A DNA stretch of 64,000 bases from Jannaschia pagri (GTDB taxonomy: Bacteria; Pseudomonadota; Alphaproteobacteria; Rhodobacterales; Rhodobacteraceae): the NCBI RefSeq assembly GCF_019655435.1, contig NZ_BPFH01000001.1, positions 558,001 to 622,000 of the forward strand, in the 5' to 3' direction. Under the pieces are notes generated by a model. It did not search any database, was not told the origin of the DNA, and saw nothing but the letters and a program-made list of their open reading frames with translations. Below are positions 26,118 to 35,263 of this stretch, piece after piece. The translations under genes and the position numbers were made by a program. Numbering within the stretch: the stretch's first letter is position 1; each line of letters begins with the position of its first letter.

Positions 26118-27413
26118 ATGAATGCCCCTCACCGTGACACAGGCTTCTTCACCCGCGGCCTGGCCGAGACCGACGCCGAAATCGCCGAAGCCACCCGGCT
26201 GGAGCTGGGCCGTCAGCGCGACGAGATCGAGTTGATCGCCTCCGAGAACATCGTGAGCCGCGCCGTCATGGAAGCCCAGGGCGGCGTCATGACCAACAAA
26301 TACGCCGAAGGGTATCCGGGCCGTCGCTACTACGGCGGCTGTCAGTACGTCGATATCGCCGAAGAATTGGCCCGCAACCGCGCCAAGGAGCTGTTCGGCT
26401 GCGACTTCGCCAACGTGCAGCCCAACTCGGGCAGCCAAGCGAACCAGGGCGTGTTCACCGCGCTGCTGCAACCGGGGGACACCATCCTGGGCATGAGCTT
26501 GGATGCGGGCGGTCACCTGACCCATGGCGCGCGGCCCAACCAGTCGGGCAAATGGTTCAACGCCATCCAATATGGCGTGCGCAAGCAAGACCTGACCCTG
26601 GACTATGACCAGGTGCAGGAGCTCGCCACGGAGCATCAGCCCAAGATGATCATCGCGGGCGGCTCGGCCATTCCGCGGGTCATCGACTTCGCCAAGATGC
26701 GCGAGATTGCGGATTCGGTGGGCGCTTACCTGCTGGTGGACATGGCGCATTTCGCGGGGCTGGTCGCCTCGGGCCATTACCCCTCGCCCTTCCCACACGC
26801 CCATGTGGCCACGACCACGACACACAAGACGTTGCGTGGCCCGCGGGGTGGCATGATCCTGACCAACGATGGCGATATCGCCAAGAAGGTGAACTCGGCC
26901 ATTTTCCCAGGCATCCAGGGCGGGCCCCTGATGCATGTGATCGCAGCGAAGGCCGTGGCCTTCGGCGAGGCACTGCGCCCCGGCTTCAAAGACTATCAGA
27001 CCCAAGTGATCGCCAATGCCCAGGCGCTGGCCGATCAACTGATGAAGGGTGGCTTGGACATCGTCACGGGCGGGACCGATACGCATCTGATGCTGGTCGA
27101 TCTGCGTCCCAAGGGCGTGAAGGGCAACGCCACCGAGGCCGCTTTGGGCCGCGCGCACATCACCTGCAATAAGAACGGCATTCCGTTCGACGACGAAAAG
27201 CCAACGATCACCTCGGGCATCCGCCTCGGGTCGCCCGCGGGGACCACGCGCGGCTTTGCCGAAGCCGAGTTCCGCCAGATCGGCGACTTCATCGTGGAGG
27301 TTGTGGACGGGTTGGCCGCCAATGGCGCCGACGGCAATGCCGAGGTCGAGCGAGCGGTTAAGGCCAAAGTGACCGCGCTCTGCGCGCAGTTCCCGATCTA
27401 TCCCGACCTGTGA
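26118..27413 (+). CDS. glyA: Serine hydroxymethyltransferase
   Basis: 431 residues. The pyridoxal-phosphate lysine is Lys237 in [25 protein letters not shown] and [13 protein letters not shown] are family signatures. It converts serine and tetrahydrofolate to glycine and methylene-tetrahydrofolate. The start MNAPHRD has GGAG upstream; the longer open frame would run into the promoter region. I looked for a glycine or THF riboswitch in the leader and did not find one. Confidence 0.97.
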   Translation: MNAPHRDTGFFTRGLAETDAEIAEATRLELGRQRDEIELIASENIVSRAVMEAQGGVMTNKYAEGYPGRRYYGGCQYVDIAEELARNRAKELFGCDFANVQPNSGSQANQGVFTALLQPGDTILGMSLDAGGHLTHGARPNQSGKWFNAIQYGVRKQDLTLDYDQVQELATEHQPKMIIAGGSAIPRVIDFAKMREIADSVGAYLLVDMAHFAGLVASGHYPSPFPHAHVATTTTHKTLRGPRGGMILTNDGDIAKKVNSAIFPGIQGGPLMHVIAAKAVAFGEALRPGFKDYQTQVIANAQALADQLMKGGLDIVTGGTDTHLMLVDLRPKGVKGNATEAALGRAHITCNKNGIPFDDEKPTITSGIRLGSPAGTTRGFAEAEFRQIGDFIVEVVDGLAANGADGNAEVERAVKAKVTALCAQFPIYPDL

Positions 27414-27504
27414 GGGTATTTTGCCTCGGCGACGTGGCGCAGGTGCCGCAGGTGCCGCGCCGCGGTGGGGACGAGACTAGGTCCGTCAACAGCCCTGAAC
27501 ACCC

Positions 27505-28446
27505 GTGAGCCGTGCCGGTGCCCTGTTGCGGGGCCTAGGCCTGCGGCTCGTAGGCATCGGCAGTCTCGGCTGCATCCTTTATGCGCTGTCCGAACTGGCG
27601 TTTTACCCGCTACCGCTCCAGCCTGATTTGGCCATTGGCGTCCTGGCCTATGGTGTCATCGGGTGGAGCGCCATCGCGATGCTCGCCGTGGCCCGCCGCT
27701 GGGATCGGGCCGCTTGGTGGCTGGCCGCTGGCATGATCGGCTTTCTGGCTGAAGGTGTCTTGGTCGCGGAGCTTTATACGGCCCTCCCCCTGACCCTCGT
27801 TTGGACGCCATTGGCGTGGCACGCATTGGTTACCGTCTTCGGAGGGCTCCTAGGCTTTCGCGCGGCTTTGGTCCGGGGCGCCTTGGCTACGTTGGCCTTT
27901 GGCGTGCTGCTTGGGGGGGTCCTAGGCCTCTGGGGTGGATGGATGTGGGCCGCCGAAGAACTGCCCGGAGGTCAGACACAGTTCGACTGGCCACCGGTCA
28001 GCGATTACGCCGTTCAACTCCTCTGCGCATGGGTGCTGCTCAGTGTTGGCCATTGGGGGTGGAACCGTGTGGCGCCTCGTGTGCCAGATTTGAACCTGCG
28101 GGCGGACCTGTGGAGTTTGACGGTGCTACTGGGGACGGCCTGGGCCTTTGCCTGGGCAGCGCCGATGTTTCCCTGGTCTCTCCTTCTGATTGTATTGGTT
28201 GCGGCGACGGCCTGGGGTCTGCGCGGCACCTCCGATGCGCCCCAGTACACGCCACAGATCGGGGTAAGCGCCTGGATCGCGACCGCTGCCATGCCCGCAG
28301 CCGCCATATTAATCTATGCCGTGATCGCCTGGACGCAGCCACGATGGGAGACAAACGTGGTGGTCCTCATCGTCCTGGGCCTGCCCGCCGTGGCGCTTTG
28401 GCTGCGGGCGCTGCTCAGGCCAGGCACGACCGTCCTGCGCGATTGA
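27505..28446 (+). CDS. Integral membrane protein of unknown function
   Basis: 313 residues with a GTG start. About eight to nine hydrophobic helices, rich in Trp, with no charged catalytic motif or transporter signature. It lies between glyA and the CoA-transferase genes on the same strand and ends 56 bases before the latter. I do not recognise the family. Confidence 0.75.
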   Translation: MSRAGALLRGLGLRLVGIGSLGCILYALSELAFYPLPLQPDLAIGVLAYGVIGWSAIAMLAVARRWDRAAWWLAAGMIGFLAEGVLVAELYTALPLTLVWTPLAWHALVTVFGGLLGFRAALVRGALATLAFGVLLGGVLGLWGGWMWAAEELPGGQTQFDWPPVSDYAVQLLCAWVLLSVGHWGWNRVAPRVPDLNLRADLWSLTVLLGTAWAFAWAAPMFPWSLLLIVLVAATAWGLRGTSDAPQYTPQIGVSAWIATAAMPAAAILIYAVIAWTQPRWETNVVVLIVLGLPAVALWLRALLRPGTTVLRD

Positions 28447-28502
28447 AAGGGCCTGACCTGTCGTCTACAACGACCATGAAGGTCTTACTCCGAGGGATGA
28501 CG

Positions 28503-29219
28503 ATGAAGAAAGTCTATGGCTCTGCCGCAGACGCGCTGGACGGGCTGCTGTTTGATGGGATGTTCATCGCTGCTGGGGGCTTTGGCCTGTGCGGCATCCC
28601 TGAGTTGCTGCTGGACGCCATCAAAGAGGCCGGAACCAAGAACCTGACGTTTGCATCGAACAATGCGGGCGTGGACGACTTCGGAATCGGGACGCTGCTC
28701 CAAACCCGTCAGGTTAAGAAAATGATCAGCAGCTACGTCGGCGAGAACGCGGAGTTTATGCGTCAGTATCTGTCTGGAGAGCTGGAGTTGGAGTTCAACC
28801 CCCAGGGGACGCTGGCCGAGCGGATGCGCGCGGGCGGCTGTGGCATCCCAGGCTTCTACACGAAGACGGGCGTCGGAACGGTGATTGCGGACGGCAAGGA
28901 ACACAAGGAGTTCCCCACCGGGCCAGACGGCACCGCCGAGACCTATATCATGGAGCCGGGGATCTTCGCCGATCTGTCGATCGTCAAAGCCTGGAAGGCC
29001 GACACCACCGGAAATCTCGTGTTTCGCAAGACCGCACGAAACTTCAACCCACCGGCTGCAATGTGTGGTAAGGTCTGTGTTGTGGAAGTGGAGGAAATCG
29101 TGGAACCTGGAACGCTAGACCCGGATACGATTCACCTGCCAGGTATCTACGTCCACCGCCTGATTCAGGGGGAACACGAAAAACGGATCGAGCAGCGCAC
29201 CACGCGGCCAGCCGCGTAA
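28503..29219 (+). CDS. scoA: 3-oxoacid CoA-transferase subunit A
   Basis: 238 residues. The family signature DGMFIAAGGFGLCGIPELLL (CoA-binding GGFGLCGIP) is at residues about 19-35, and GGCGIPGFYTKTGVGT follows. It transfers CoA from succinyl-CoA to a 3-oxoacid such as acetoacetate, together with subunit B. The start is the ATG of MKKVYG (the ATG six bases earlier is too close to the GAGGG ribosome binding site). Subunit B normally follows at once, but here a LOV-kinase gene of 1.1 kb lies between. Confidence 0.95.
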   Translation: MKKVYGSAADALDGLLFDGMFIAAGGFGLCGIPELLLDAIKEAGTKNLTFASNNAGVDDFGIGTLLQTRQVKKMISSYVGENAEFMRQYLSGELELEFNPQGTLAERMRAGGCGIPGFYTKTGVGTVIADGKEHKEFPTGPDGTAETYIMEPGIFADLSIVKAWKADTTGNLVFRKTARNFNPPAAMCGKVCVVEVEEIVEPGTLDPDTIHLPGIYVHRLIQGEHEKRIEQRTTRPAA

Positions 29220-29226
29220 GACAAAC

Positions 29227-30327
29227 ATGGCTCGGGTGTCAGACCCGCCCGGGCCCCTACAATCGCGACGCAGACCGTCGCACAGCCCACGGAACGGAGA
29301 ACGACCCTTGGTATCCCGCCGCAGACTGGCCTCTGTGATTGACGATAAGGCCGCCCTGGCGAACTTCTCCAGGGTCAGGGTCGCGATGATCCTGACGGAC
29401 CCGCGGGCCGAGGATAATCCTATTGTCTACGTGAATTCCGCATTTGAGCGGACGACGGGCTATGCCCGATCCGCTGTGATCGGCCGCAACTGCCGCTTCC
29501 TCCAAGGGGAGAACACGCAAAAAGAACACGTGGACAAACTGCGCCATGCCATCGAACATGCCGAAGACGTCACCGTGGACATCCTGAACTATCGCGCGGA
29601 CGGTCGCCCCTTTACCAACCGGCTGATCATCGCGCCCATCCTCGATAGCAACGACGAGGTCATCTACTTCCTGGGCATCCAGAAAGAGATGTACGACACC
29701 GAGCGGGAAGAAGACCGGGCAAACGCGCTGCTGCTTAAGGTCCGGTCCCGCGTGCAGGAGGACCTTGGCATGGTCCTCGATAGTTTCAGCGCGCAGTCAG
29801 ACGACGACCCGATTTCCTTCGATGCGATGACACGGCGGTTGGAATGCCTGCAGTTGGTCTACGAGTCGATGCAGCTGTCGGACGAGCAGGCGCGCATGGG
29901 CAACGGGATCGACCTAGGCGCGCTGGTCAGCCGCGTGGCCTCGGGCATTGCCCATGACGAAAGCCGGTCCGGCATTCGCTACATCCAACAGGTGGAGCCG
30001 ATGATCGTGAACCCCGACGCGGCGGTTCGGATCTCGATCCTGTTGTCCGAAGTGCTGTCCAATGCCTTTTCCCATGCCTTTGAGCGGATGGAAGAAGGCT
30101 TTGTCGAAATGCGCATGTCGCGCTTGGCCGCAGGCGGGTTGCGCATGACGGTCACCGACGATGGGGTGGGCCTGCCGCAAAATGTGCCCTTCCCGGATCC
30201 CAATACCGTTGGGGGGCGCCTTATTCAGACCTTGACCGAGGGGCTAGACGCGACCATCACTCCGGTGCGGGGCGCTGCGGGGACCGTCGTTATGATCGAC
30301 GTGCCTGTGGGGATCACCGACATTTAG
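29227..30327 (+). CDS. LOV-domain sensor histidine-kinase-like protein lacking the phospho-acceptor His
   Basis: Up to 366 residues. A blue-light LOV domain (about 45-160) has the photoactive Cys89 in GRNCRFLQ and the flavin contacts NYRADGRPFTN. A HisKA_2/HWE-like dimerisation region follows (about 168-225), but where the family has HRxKN this protein has SRVQE, so the His is Ser174. The ATPase domain (about 265-362) keeps the N box (SEVLSNAFSHAF), DDGVGLP and the G2 loop. Start uncertain: the ATG at 29227 has a weak ribosome binding site, and a TTG near 29308 follows GGAG. It sits between scoA and scoB on the same strand. Confidence 0.88.
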   Translation: MARVSDPPGPLQSRRRPSHSPRNGERPLVSRRRLASVIDDKAALANFSRVRVAMILTDPRAEDNPIVYVNSAFERTTGYARSAVIGRNCRFLQGENTQKEHVDKLRHAIEHAEDVTVDILNYRADGRPFTNRLIIAPILDSNDEVIYFLGIQKEMYDTEREEDRANALLLKVRSRVQEDLGMVLDSFSAQSDDDPISFDAMTRRLECLQLVYESMQLSDEQARMGNGIDLGALVSRVASGIAHDESRSGIRYIQQVEPMIVNPDAAVRISILLSEVLSNAFSHAFERMEEGFVEMRMSRLAAGGLRMTVTDDGVGLPQNVPFPDPNTVGGRLIQTLTEGLDATITPVRGAAGTVVMIDVPVGITDI

Positions 30328-30351
30328 AGCTACAGCGCAGGAGGGGTGCCA

Positions 30352-30981
30352 ATGCCCTGGGATCGCAATCAAATGGCCGCCCGCGCGGCCCAGGAATTGC
30401 AGGACGGATGGTATGTCAACCTCGGCATCGGGATCCCGACGCTGGTGTCGAACTACATCCCCGAAGGGATCGAGGTCACCCTACAATCGGAAAACGGCAT
30501 GTTGGGCATGGGCCCCTTCCCTATCGAGGGCGAGGAAGACCCCGACCTGATCAATGCCGGCAAGCAGACGATCACCGAACTGCCCCATTCGGCGTATTTC
30601 GACAGCGCCCAGAGCTTTGGGATGATCCGGGGCGGCAAGATCGCCATGGCCATCCTGGGTGCGATGGAAGTGGCCGAGAACGGGGATCTGGCGAACTGGA
30701 TGATCCCCGGCAAACTGGTCAAGGGAATGGGCGGCGCCATGGACCTGGTCGCGGGCGTGGGCCGCGTCGTGGTGGTCATGGACCACGCCAACAAGCACGG
30801 TCAGTCAAAGCTGTTGAAGGAATGCACGCTGCCGTTGACCGGTCAGGGCGTCGTTGATCGCATCATTACGAACCTGGGCGTTCTGGATGTTGTCGAGGGT
30901 GGCCTCAAGATCGTCGAGTTGGCCGATGGCGTGACCGAGCAAGAACTGCGTGACCTGACCGAAGCGACTTTGGTCGCGTGA
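30352..30981 (+). CDS. scoB: 3-oxoacid CoA-transferase subunit B
   Basis: 209 residues. The catalytic Glu is in QSENGMLGMGPFP; NLGIGIPTLVSNYIP at the start and GGAMDLVAGVGRVVVVMDH are family signatures. It works with ScoA. The ATG is chosen over a GTG six bases upstream because GGAGG lies seven bases before it. It is followed by a small gene with a four-base overlap. Confidence 0.95.
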   Translation: MPWDRNQMAARAAQELQDGWYVNLGIGIPTLVSNYIPEGIEVTLQSENGMLGMGPFPIEGEEDPDLINAGKQTITELPHSAYFDSAQSFGMIRGGKIAMAILGAMEVAENGDLANWMIPGKLVKGMGGAMDLVAGVGRVVVVMDHANKHGQSKLLKECTLPLTGQGVVDRIITNLGVLDVVEGGLKIVELADGVTEQELRDLTEATLVA

Positions 30982-31259
30982 CCGACATCACCCGCGAGGA
31001 TGGCGAAAACGGTGGCCGTTGGGTCACCGTGATCGATGGGCACACGGCGGAGATGACCTATTCCCGCCTTGGCACCTCGAAACTGATCGTGGACCATACC
31101 GGTGTTCCCGATGCGCTGCGGGGGCGCGGCGTGGGGCTGGCCCTGGCCGAACGGATGGTTGCGGATGCCCGAGCGGAAGGGGTGCGGGTGATTGCGCTGT
31201 GTCCCTTCGTGAAGGCCCAGGCCAAGCGCCACCCGGAGTGGTCTGACGTTATTGAGTGA
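30978..31259 (+). CDS. Small GNAT-type N-acetyltransferase (YjdJ-like)
   Basis: 93 residues with a GTG start that overlaps the scoB stop. The pattern DGHTAEMTYSR, LIVDHTGVPDALRGRGVGLALAERMVADARAEGVRVIALCPFVKAQAKRHPEW is the acetyl-CoA-binding core of the small single-domain GNAT proteins (RGRGVG loop). The acetylated substrate is unknown. Tight coupling to scoB suggests a shared operon. Confidence 0.88.
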   Translation: MTDITREDGENGGRWVTVIDGHTAEMTYSRLGTSKLIVDHTGVPDALRGRGVGLALAERMVADARAEGVRVIALCPFVKAQAKRHPEWSDVIE

Positions 31260-32212
31260 CGGATAGCAGGTCCGGCGCAAACCTTCTGGTGCCGACTGAT
31301 CGATGGTCCTGTCAGGTAGGCCCATATGGTGGGCAATCTCCTCGGGACCTCCGCATCGGCCCAACAGCGACCTAGCTGCGGAGCACGCTCGGGCCTGTGA
31401 CAACGGGCCCCTGTTCTATGAATTGATCTGCCGACAACGTCGCGCTGCGTAAGTGTAGATCGCGGGCGCGCCAGCTGGATCCGGAAACGCCGTGACGTCC
31501 GGCCCCATCCGGCAGGCCCGACGCCAGCCCGACCGCAGCAAAGCGCCCATCCGGGACTGGGTGACCAACGCGAGGCAGGGGCACACGACATACCAGCCCG
31601 AGAGAGGTCATCCTGAACGATATCGACGTTTTGCACCTCCCGGACGGACAACGAGGGCGCGGAGATCAGAGGTGACAAGACGAACGTCGCCCAACAATCG
31701 TCTCGCGCAACAGGCGGTTGTGGCCCCGCAGGTCGATCCGGCGCGCCTCCGAAGCCTGCGGATCAACGCAGACCCTGTCCACGATACAGAGCAAACGAAT
31801 GGGGTCGATCAAACAAGGTCGGCTCTGCACCGATGGCGCACAGACCCTGGCTGCTAACGATCCTATCAAAAAGATCGCGCGTTTACCGCAGCGCGACGGT
31901 ACGGAGGACCCGAGTGATCCCGGAAGCAGTGGCAGGGGCAGATGACAGGACGATGGCTAGTCTTTCTTTGCCCTCAGCAGATTGGTTTAGCGTCACGAAC
32001 AGCTCAGAACCGTCTCCCTCAAAGGGCATCGATACCCCCGGGAGCGCCGCTCGCGGGGACGGATCACGCCCCGGACGCCGTACAACAGACACCACCCAGA
32101 TGGGCGCCGGAGAGCCGATATATCGGCTCATCCTGATACTCGTCTCGGAAACAAGACACTCCGAGGATCCTCAGGCGGCAATACGGCACGTGATTGACGT
32201 GCTCCAACCGCT
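31260..32212. other. Gene-poor region, possibly decayed coding sequence
   Basis: About 950 bases without an intact gene. On the minus strand, protein-like stretches occur in alternating frames: 32131-31883 (GDGSELFVTLNQSAEGKERL), 31869-31666, 31678 onward, and 31611-31372 (ending EQGPVVTGPSVLRS). This could be a frameshifted pseudogene, but I recognise no family, so it may also be chance open frames at high GC. No terminator after the GNAT gene is seen. Confidence 0.35.
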
Positions 32213-33070
32213 TCAGGAGTCGCTGAACGCCGTCTGGAACACGCAGCCATCGCCGGGCATCACCGGTGGCGTGTTGCACATGGTGCGGGCGACGTTCCAA
32301 GCAGCCATGACCTTGGGCACATAGGCGCGGGTTTCGGCGTAGGGCGGCACACCTTCGTGTCGGCGCACGGCCCCCTCCCCCGCGTTGTAGCCAGCCAAAG
32401 CCAACACTGGATCGTTTCCGAACTCTTTCATGAGCCAGTCTAGGTAAGCGACACCGCCGCGAATATTCTGGACCGGATCCTTGCTGTCGGACACACCAAA
32501 CCGTTCTGCCGTAGCCGGGATCAATTGCATCAGGCCCTGAGCCCCCGCATGGCTGACGGCATCCGTGCGCCCCGCCGATTCCACGGAAATCAGCGCGAGC
32601 ACCAAGGCCGGGGACACCCGAGTTCCGACCGAATGCCGCAGGATCGTATCGCCATGGGTTTTGGCGATAGCCTGCATGTGCTGGAGCGACGGCGCGCGAA
32701 TACCGCTATCCGCCGGAGGCCGCGCCGCCACCTGCGCCGCCCGCTGGAAACGACCCGACCGCTCCGCCAGGGACGGAGAGACGGACGCCCAGAACCAATC
32801 CTGCAAGTTGCCACGACCTTGGGCCTGTGACGGCGCTGTGCGAGCGACTGCGACATCGGGGGCCTGCGGCTGCGCAGGACGTGGCGCGCCCACAGGGGCC
32901 GCAGGACGATCGGGGCGATCCGCGGACGTGATCTGAACCGTAATGCGCCGGGTGGAATTGGACGAGGGCGGCTTGACGCGCTTGAACGTGAAATCTCCGG
33001 CTACGGCGGGTGAGACCCCTGGGACAAACAGAAAGGCCGCGACAAGGCACGACAGGAGGACTTTGATCAT
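32213..33070 (-). CDS. Lytic transglycosylase (SLT domain)
   Basis: 285 residues. Signal peptide MIKVLLSCLVAAFLFVPGVS ending near PAVAG. A Pro-rich linker (about 50-125) leads to the SLT domain (about 128-270) with the catalytic Glu164 in ISVESAGRTDAVSHAGAQGLMQL and the GGVAYLDWLM and LAGYNAGEGAV motifs. It cuts peptidoglycan and probably opens a path for the pilus, since it is divergent from the Tad locus. The start MIKVLL is chosen over an upstream in-frame ATG that gives no signal peptide. Confidence 0.92.
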   Translation of the reverse strand: MIKVLLSCLVAAFLFVPGVSPAVAGDFTFKRVKPPSSNSTRRITVQITSADRPDRPAAPVGAPRPAQPQAPDVAVARTAPSQAQGRGNLQDWFWASVSPSLAERSGRFQRAAQVAARPPADSGIRAPSLQHMQAIAKTHGDTILRHSVGTRVSPALVLALISVESAGRTDAVSHAGAQGLMQLIPATAERFGVSDSKDPVQNIRGGVAYLDWLMKEFGNDPVLALAGYNAGEGAVRRHEGVPPYAETRAYVPKVMAAWNVARTMCNTPPVMPGDGCVFQTAFSDS

Positions 33071-33359
33071 GGTGACCTGCTCATTTCTTTTTTCGATAGT
33101 CTGCCACGAAAAGGTCGCAGCCGTCATCGCATGCCGTCATTTCCGCGGTGCCTGTGTGACATACGCCCCAGTTTGAGCCGAAGAATGGCGATCCAGCCAT
33201 CAGACGGATTGGAGTCCGCCTCGATACCGTTGCCGAAGCCACATTAAATTCCCGTAAATGGATCATTGTCCGCATTTTGAACCAAATACGACATGTTTTT
33301 GCCCCAATTTGCCGCCATTCCTGCCTCATCGGACGGCGCGCGCCATGGCAGACGGCAGC

Positions 33360-33529
33360 ACCAGATGATCAACAACGGCACCGGGACACCCGGGCAAGGA
33401 ACGTGACACTCGAGCAGTCCCCAGACGTCGTGTTGGCAGGCATGGCGAGACAAGAGGGATACGTCACAACATCCGATGATCTTCGGATCGAGGGATTAAG
33501 GGTCGTGCTGGCAGGCGCGGCCCTTTTTT
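33360..33529 (+). ncRNA. Candidate small RNA ending in an orphan terminator
   Basis: The only direct evidence is the strong directional terminator at 33498-33529 with no gene upstream on the plus strand for more than 2 kb. A small GATC-TTCG-GATC hairpin with a UUCG tetraloop (33476-33487) precedes it. The 5' end is a guess. No known family is recognised. It could also be the leader of a small peptide. Confidence 0.35.
33498..33529 (+). terminator. Rho-independent terminator, orphan
   Basis: AAGGGTCGTGC pairs with GCGCGGCCCTT (11 base pairs, two of them G-U) around TGGCAG, followed by a run of six T. The T run occurs only on the plus strand, so the direction is clear. Confidence 0.75.
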
Positions 33530-33787
33530 CTGATTCCCAATCCAGCCGTGGGACCGGGCGCCGTTTCCTATGTGGCTCATCCCATTGATGAGGGCGTGAG
33601 GACAATACTCCCTCATCTGGAAAATTGGCCCTAAATGACCAAGCCTAAAAGCGTTTAGAGCGGTCTCATTCATAGATTATCCGCCGATTGGTCGCATTCG
33701 TGCCGCGTTTCACCGTCAAATCTCATCCATCGGACGGGCCACGTTGACCCGTGATGCACAGAACGAGTTATTCAAGAGGACAAACTC

Positions 33788-33979
33788 ATGTTGAACACCA
33801 TCAAGACCTTCTCCGCCGACGAATCCGGCGCCGTGACCGTTGACTGGGTCGTGCTGACCGCCGCTCTCGTGGGCCTGGGCCTGGCCGTCATGGGTGTTAT
33901 TTCCGGCGGTATCCAAGACCTCTCGACTGACATCAACAACGTTTTGCTGCAGGACAACATCAACACGACCTTCCCCTAA
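33788..33979 (+). CDS. Flp-type (type IVb) pilin, short
   Basis: 63 residues. The prepilin site is near ADESG, followed by AVTVDWVVLTAALVGLGLAV, the hydrophobic N-terminal helix. The family usually has Glu at position 5 after cleavage; here Asp occupies that region (TVDW). It is the first gene of the Tad locus and ends at a strong terminator, as is usual for a major pilin made in excess. A second gene at 46562 has the same 27-residue core but a long extension. Confidence 0.88.
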   Translation: MLNTIKTFSADESGAVTVDWVVLTAALVGLGLAVMGVISGGIQDLSTDINNVLLQDNINTTFP

Positions 33980-34024
33980 AGACATCTTTGCTGCGGCCCT
34001 CGCCGCATAGAAGAGTAACGCAAA

Positions 34025-34050
34025 CGCCCCGGCATGTCCGGGGCGTTTTT
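34025..34050 (+). terminator. Rho-independent terminator after flp
   Basis: CGCCCCGG pairs with CCGGGGCG around CATGT, then five T. It lies 46 bases after the pilin stop and should set pilin mRNA above that of the downstream tad genes. Confidence 0.9.
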
Positions 34051-34216
34051 GCGGTCGGCTGCGTAAACGGTACAGTTCCAATCCTGTAAACAATTCGCGC
34101 GATTTGTATCCAACCTTCCATAGGGTTGGCAATCTCGCTCCAAGGTTTTGCCGCAATCGACGGGTAGGTTCTGAACTGTCTGTTCAGTTGTGTCCGCTCC
34201 CGTTAAGGAACAAGAA

Positions 34217-35041
34217 ATGCGCTTGATTTTCGGATTAGTATTGCTTGCCGGTTTGGCCTTGGCTGGATTTGCCATCCATACCGCGCAGCAACGATTTGCG
34301 CAGTATCAAGCGGCGCTTGCCTCCTCTCAGCAGTCAATCGTGCCAACCCAGGAGGTCTTTGTCGTGCGGCGTCAGTTGAAGTACGGCGATGCCCTTCGAC
34401 CGAACGATGTCCGAGGGATCCAGTGGCCGGCGTCCAGCCTGCCAACCGGGACGTTTCGCAGCATGGCAGAGATTTTCCCACCGGGCGTGGCCGAGCAGCG
34501 GACCGTTTTGCGGATGATGGAGCGGAATGAACCGCTGCTGAAGTCGAAGGTCACGGCACCCGGACAAGAAGCGGGGATCGCCGCCACCCTTACACCGGGC
34601 ATGCGCGCCTTTACGCTCCAAACAGATGTGAACTCCGGTGTGTCTGGCTTTCTGCGGCCCGGGGACCGCGTCGATGTCTATTGGACCGGCGGTGGCGGCG
34701 GTGGCGGCGTGACGAAGCTCATCGAAGCGAACTTGCCTCTGATCGCCATCGACCAGCAAACCGACGAGCAGCGCAACAGCCCGACGATCGCCCGTAACAT
34801 CACTGTCGAGGCCTCGCCCGCCATCGTGGCCAAACTGGCCCAGGCGCAGGCAACCGGGCGACTGTCCCTCGCCCTGGTGGGCGTGCAGGATGACACGGAA
34901 TCGGAGTCCGTCGAGGCCACGCTGCGCGAAGTCCTGGGTGCCGAAGAGACTGCCGCGCGGCCCGAGGTCTGCACTGTCCGCACACGGAAAGGCGCCGACG
35001 TCGTAATGATCCCTGTCCCCTGCCCAAGGAATGGTGGATAA
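34217..35041 (+). CDS. cpaB: Tad pilus assembly protein CpaB/RcpC
   Basis: 274 residues. An N-terminal membrane helix (MRLIFGLVLLAGLALAGFAI) is followed by an SAF/beta-clip domain (about 40-110, VFVVRRQLKYGDALRPNDVRGI) and the RcpC domain (FTLQTDVNSGVSGFLRPGDRVDVYW). It works in the periplasm with the secretin CpaC. The start MRLIFG is chosen as it gives the membrane helix at the N-terminus. It is preceded by the flp terminator and its own promoter region. Confidence 0.94.
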   Translation: MRLIFGLVLLAGLALAGFAIHTAQQRFAQYQAALASSQQSIVPTQEVFVVRRQLKYGDALRPNDVRGIQWPASSLPTGTFRSMAEIFPPGVAEQRTVLRMMERNEPLLKSKVTAPGQEAGIAATLTPGMRAFTLQTDVNSGVSGFLRPGDRVDVYWTGGGGGGGVTKLIEANLPLIAIDQQTDEQRNSPTIARNITVEASPAIVAKLAQAQATGRLSLALVGVQDDTESESVEATLREVLGAEETAARPEVCTVRTRKGADVVMIPVPCPRNGG

Positions 35042-35263
35042 GGCGCCGGGAGTCCCGGCACTGCCGTCCCTCGCCGCTAGTTGCAGCGCAGACCCACGGT
35101 TCCCTTAGGGAATGTGTTCGGAATGGGGCGCTCTGTGGCGCGCTTGCACGACGCTTCCGCCAGAATTCGGCAAGATGTTGCAAAAGACCCCGATTCTGTA
35201 ATGCTGGCCAGGATGCGGACGAAAGATCCGCAAGTGAGCAGAGTGATCAGAGAGGCAGGTCAC

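Larger units (their letters stand above)
33071..33787. other. Intergenic between the transglycosylase and flp pilin
   Basis: 717 bases without a supported protein gene. It contains a plus-strand Rho-independent terminator (33498-33529) that belongs to no annotated gene. The flp promoter should lie in the last 150 bases, where TTGACC (near 33744) and the ribosome binding site AAGAGGA (near 33774) are visible. A near match to a CtrA box (TTAA-N7-TAAA, about 33244-33258) is also present. Confidence 0.5.

Noticed and set aside
31492-31857. Plus-strand open frame of 121 residues in the gene-poor region
   Set aside because: Arg/Pro/Thr-rich translation, no ribosome binding site and no recognisable motif.
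33236-33262. CtrA box TTAA-N7-TAAA near the transglycosylase gene
   Set aside because: One base differs from the consensus and it is about 170 bases from the nearest start. Too weak to list as a site.
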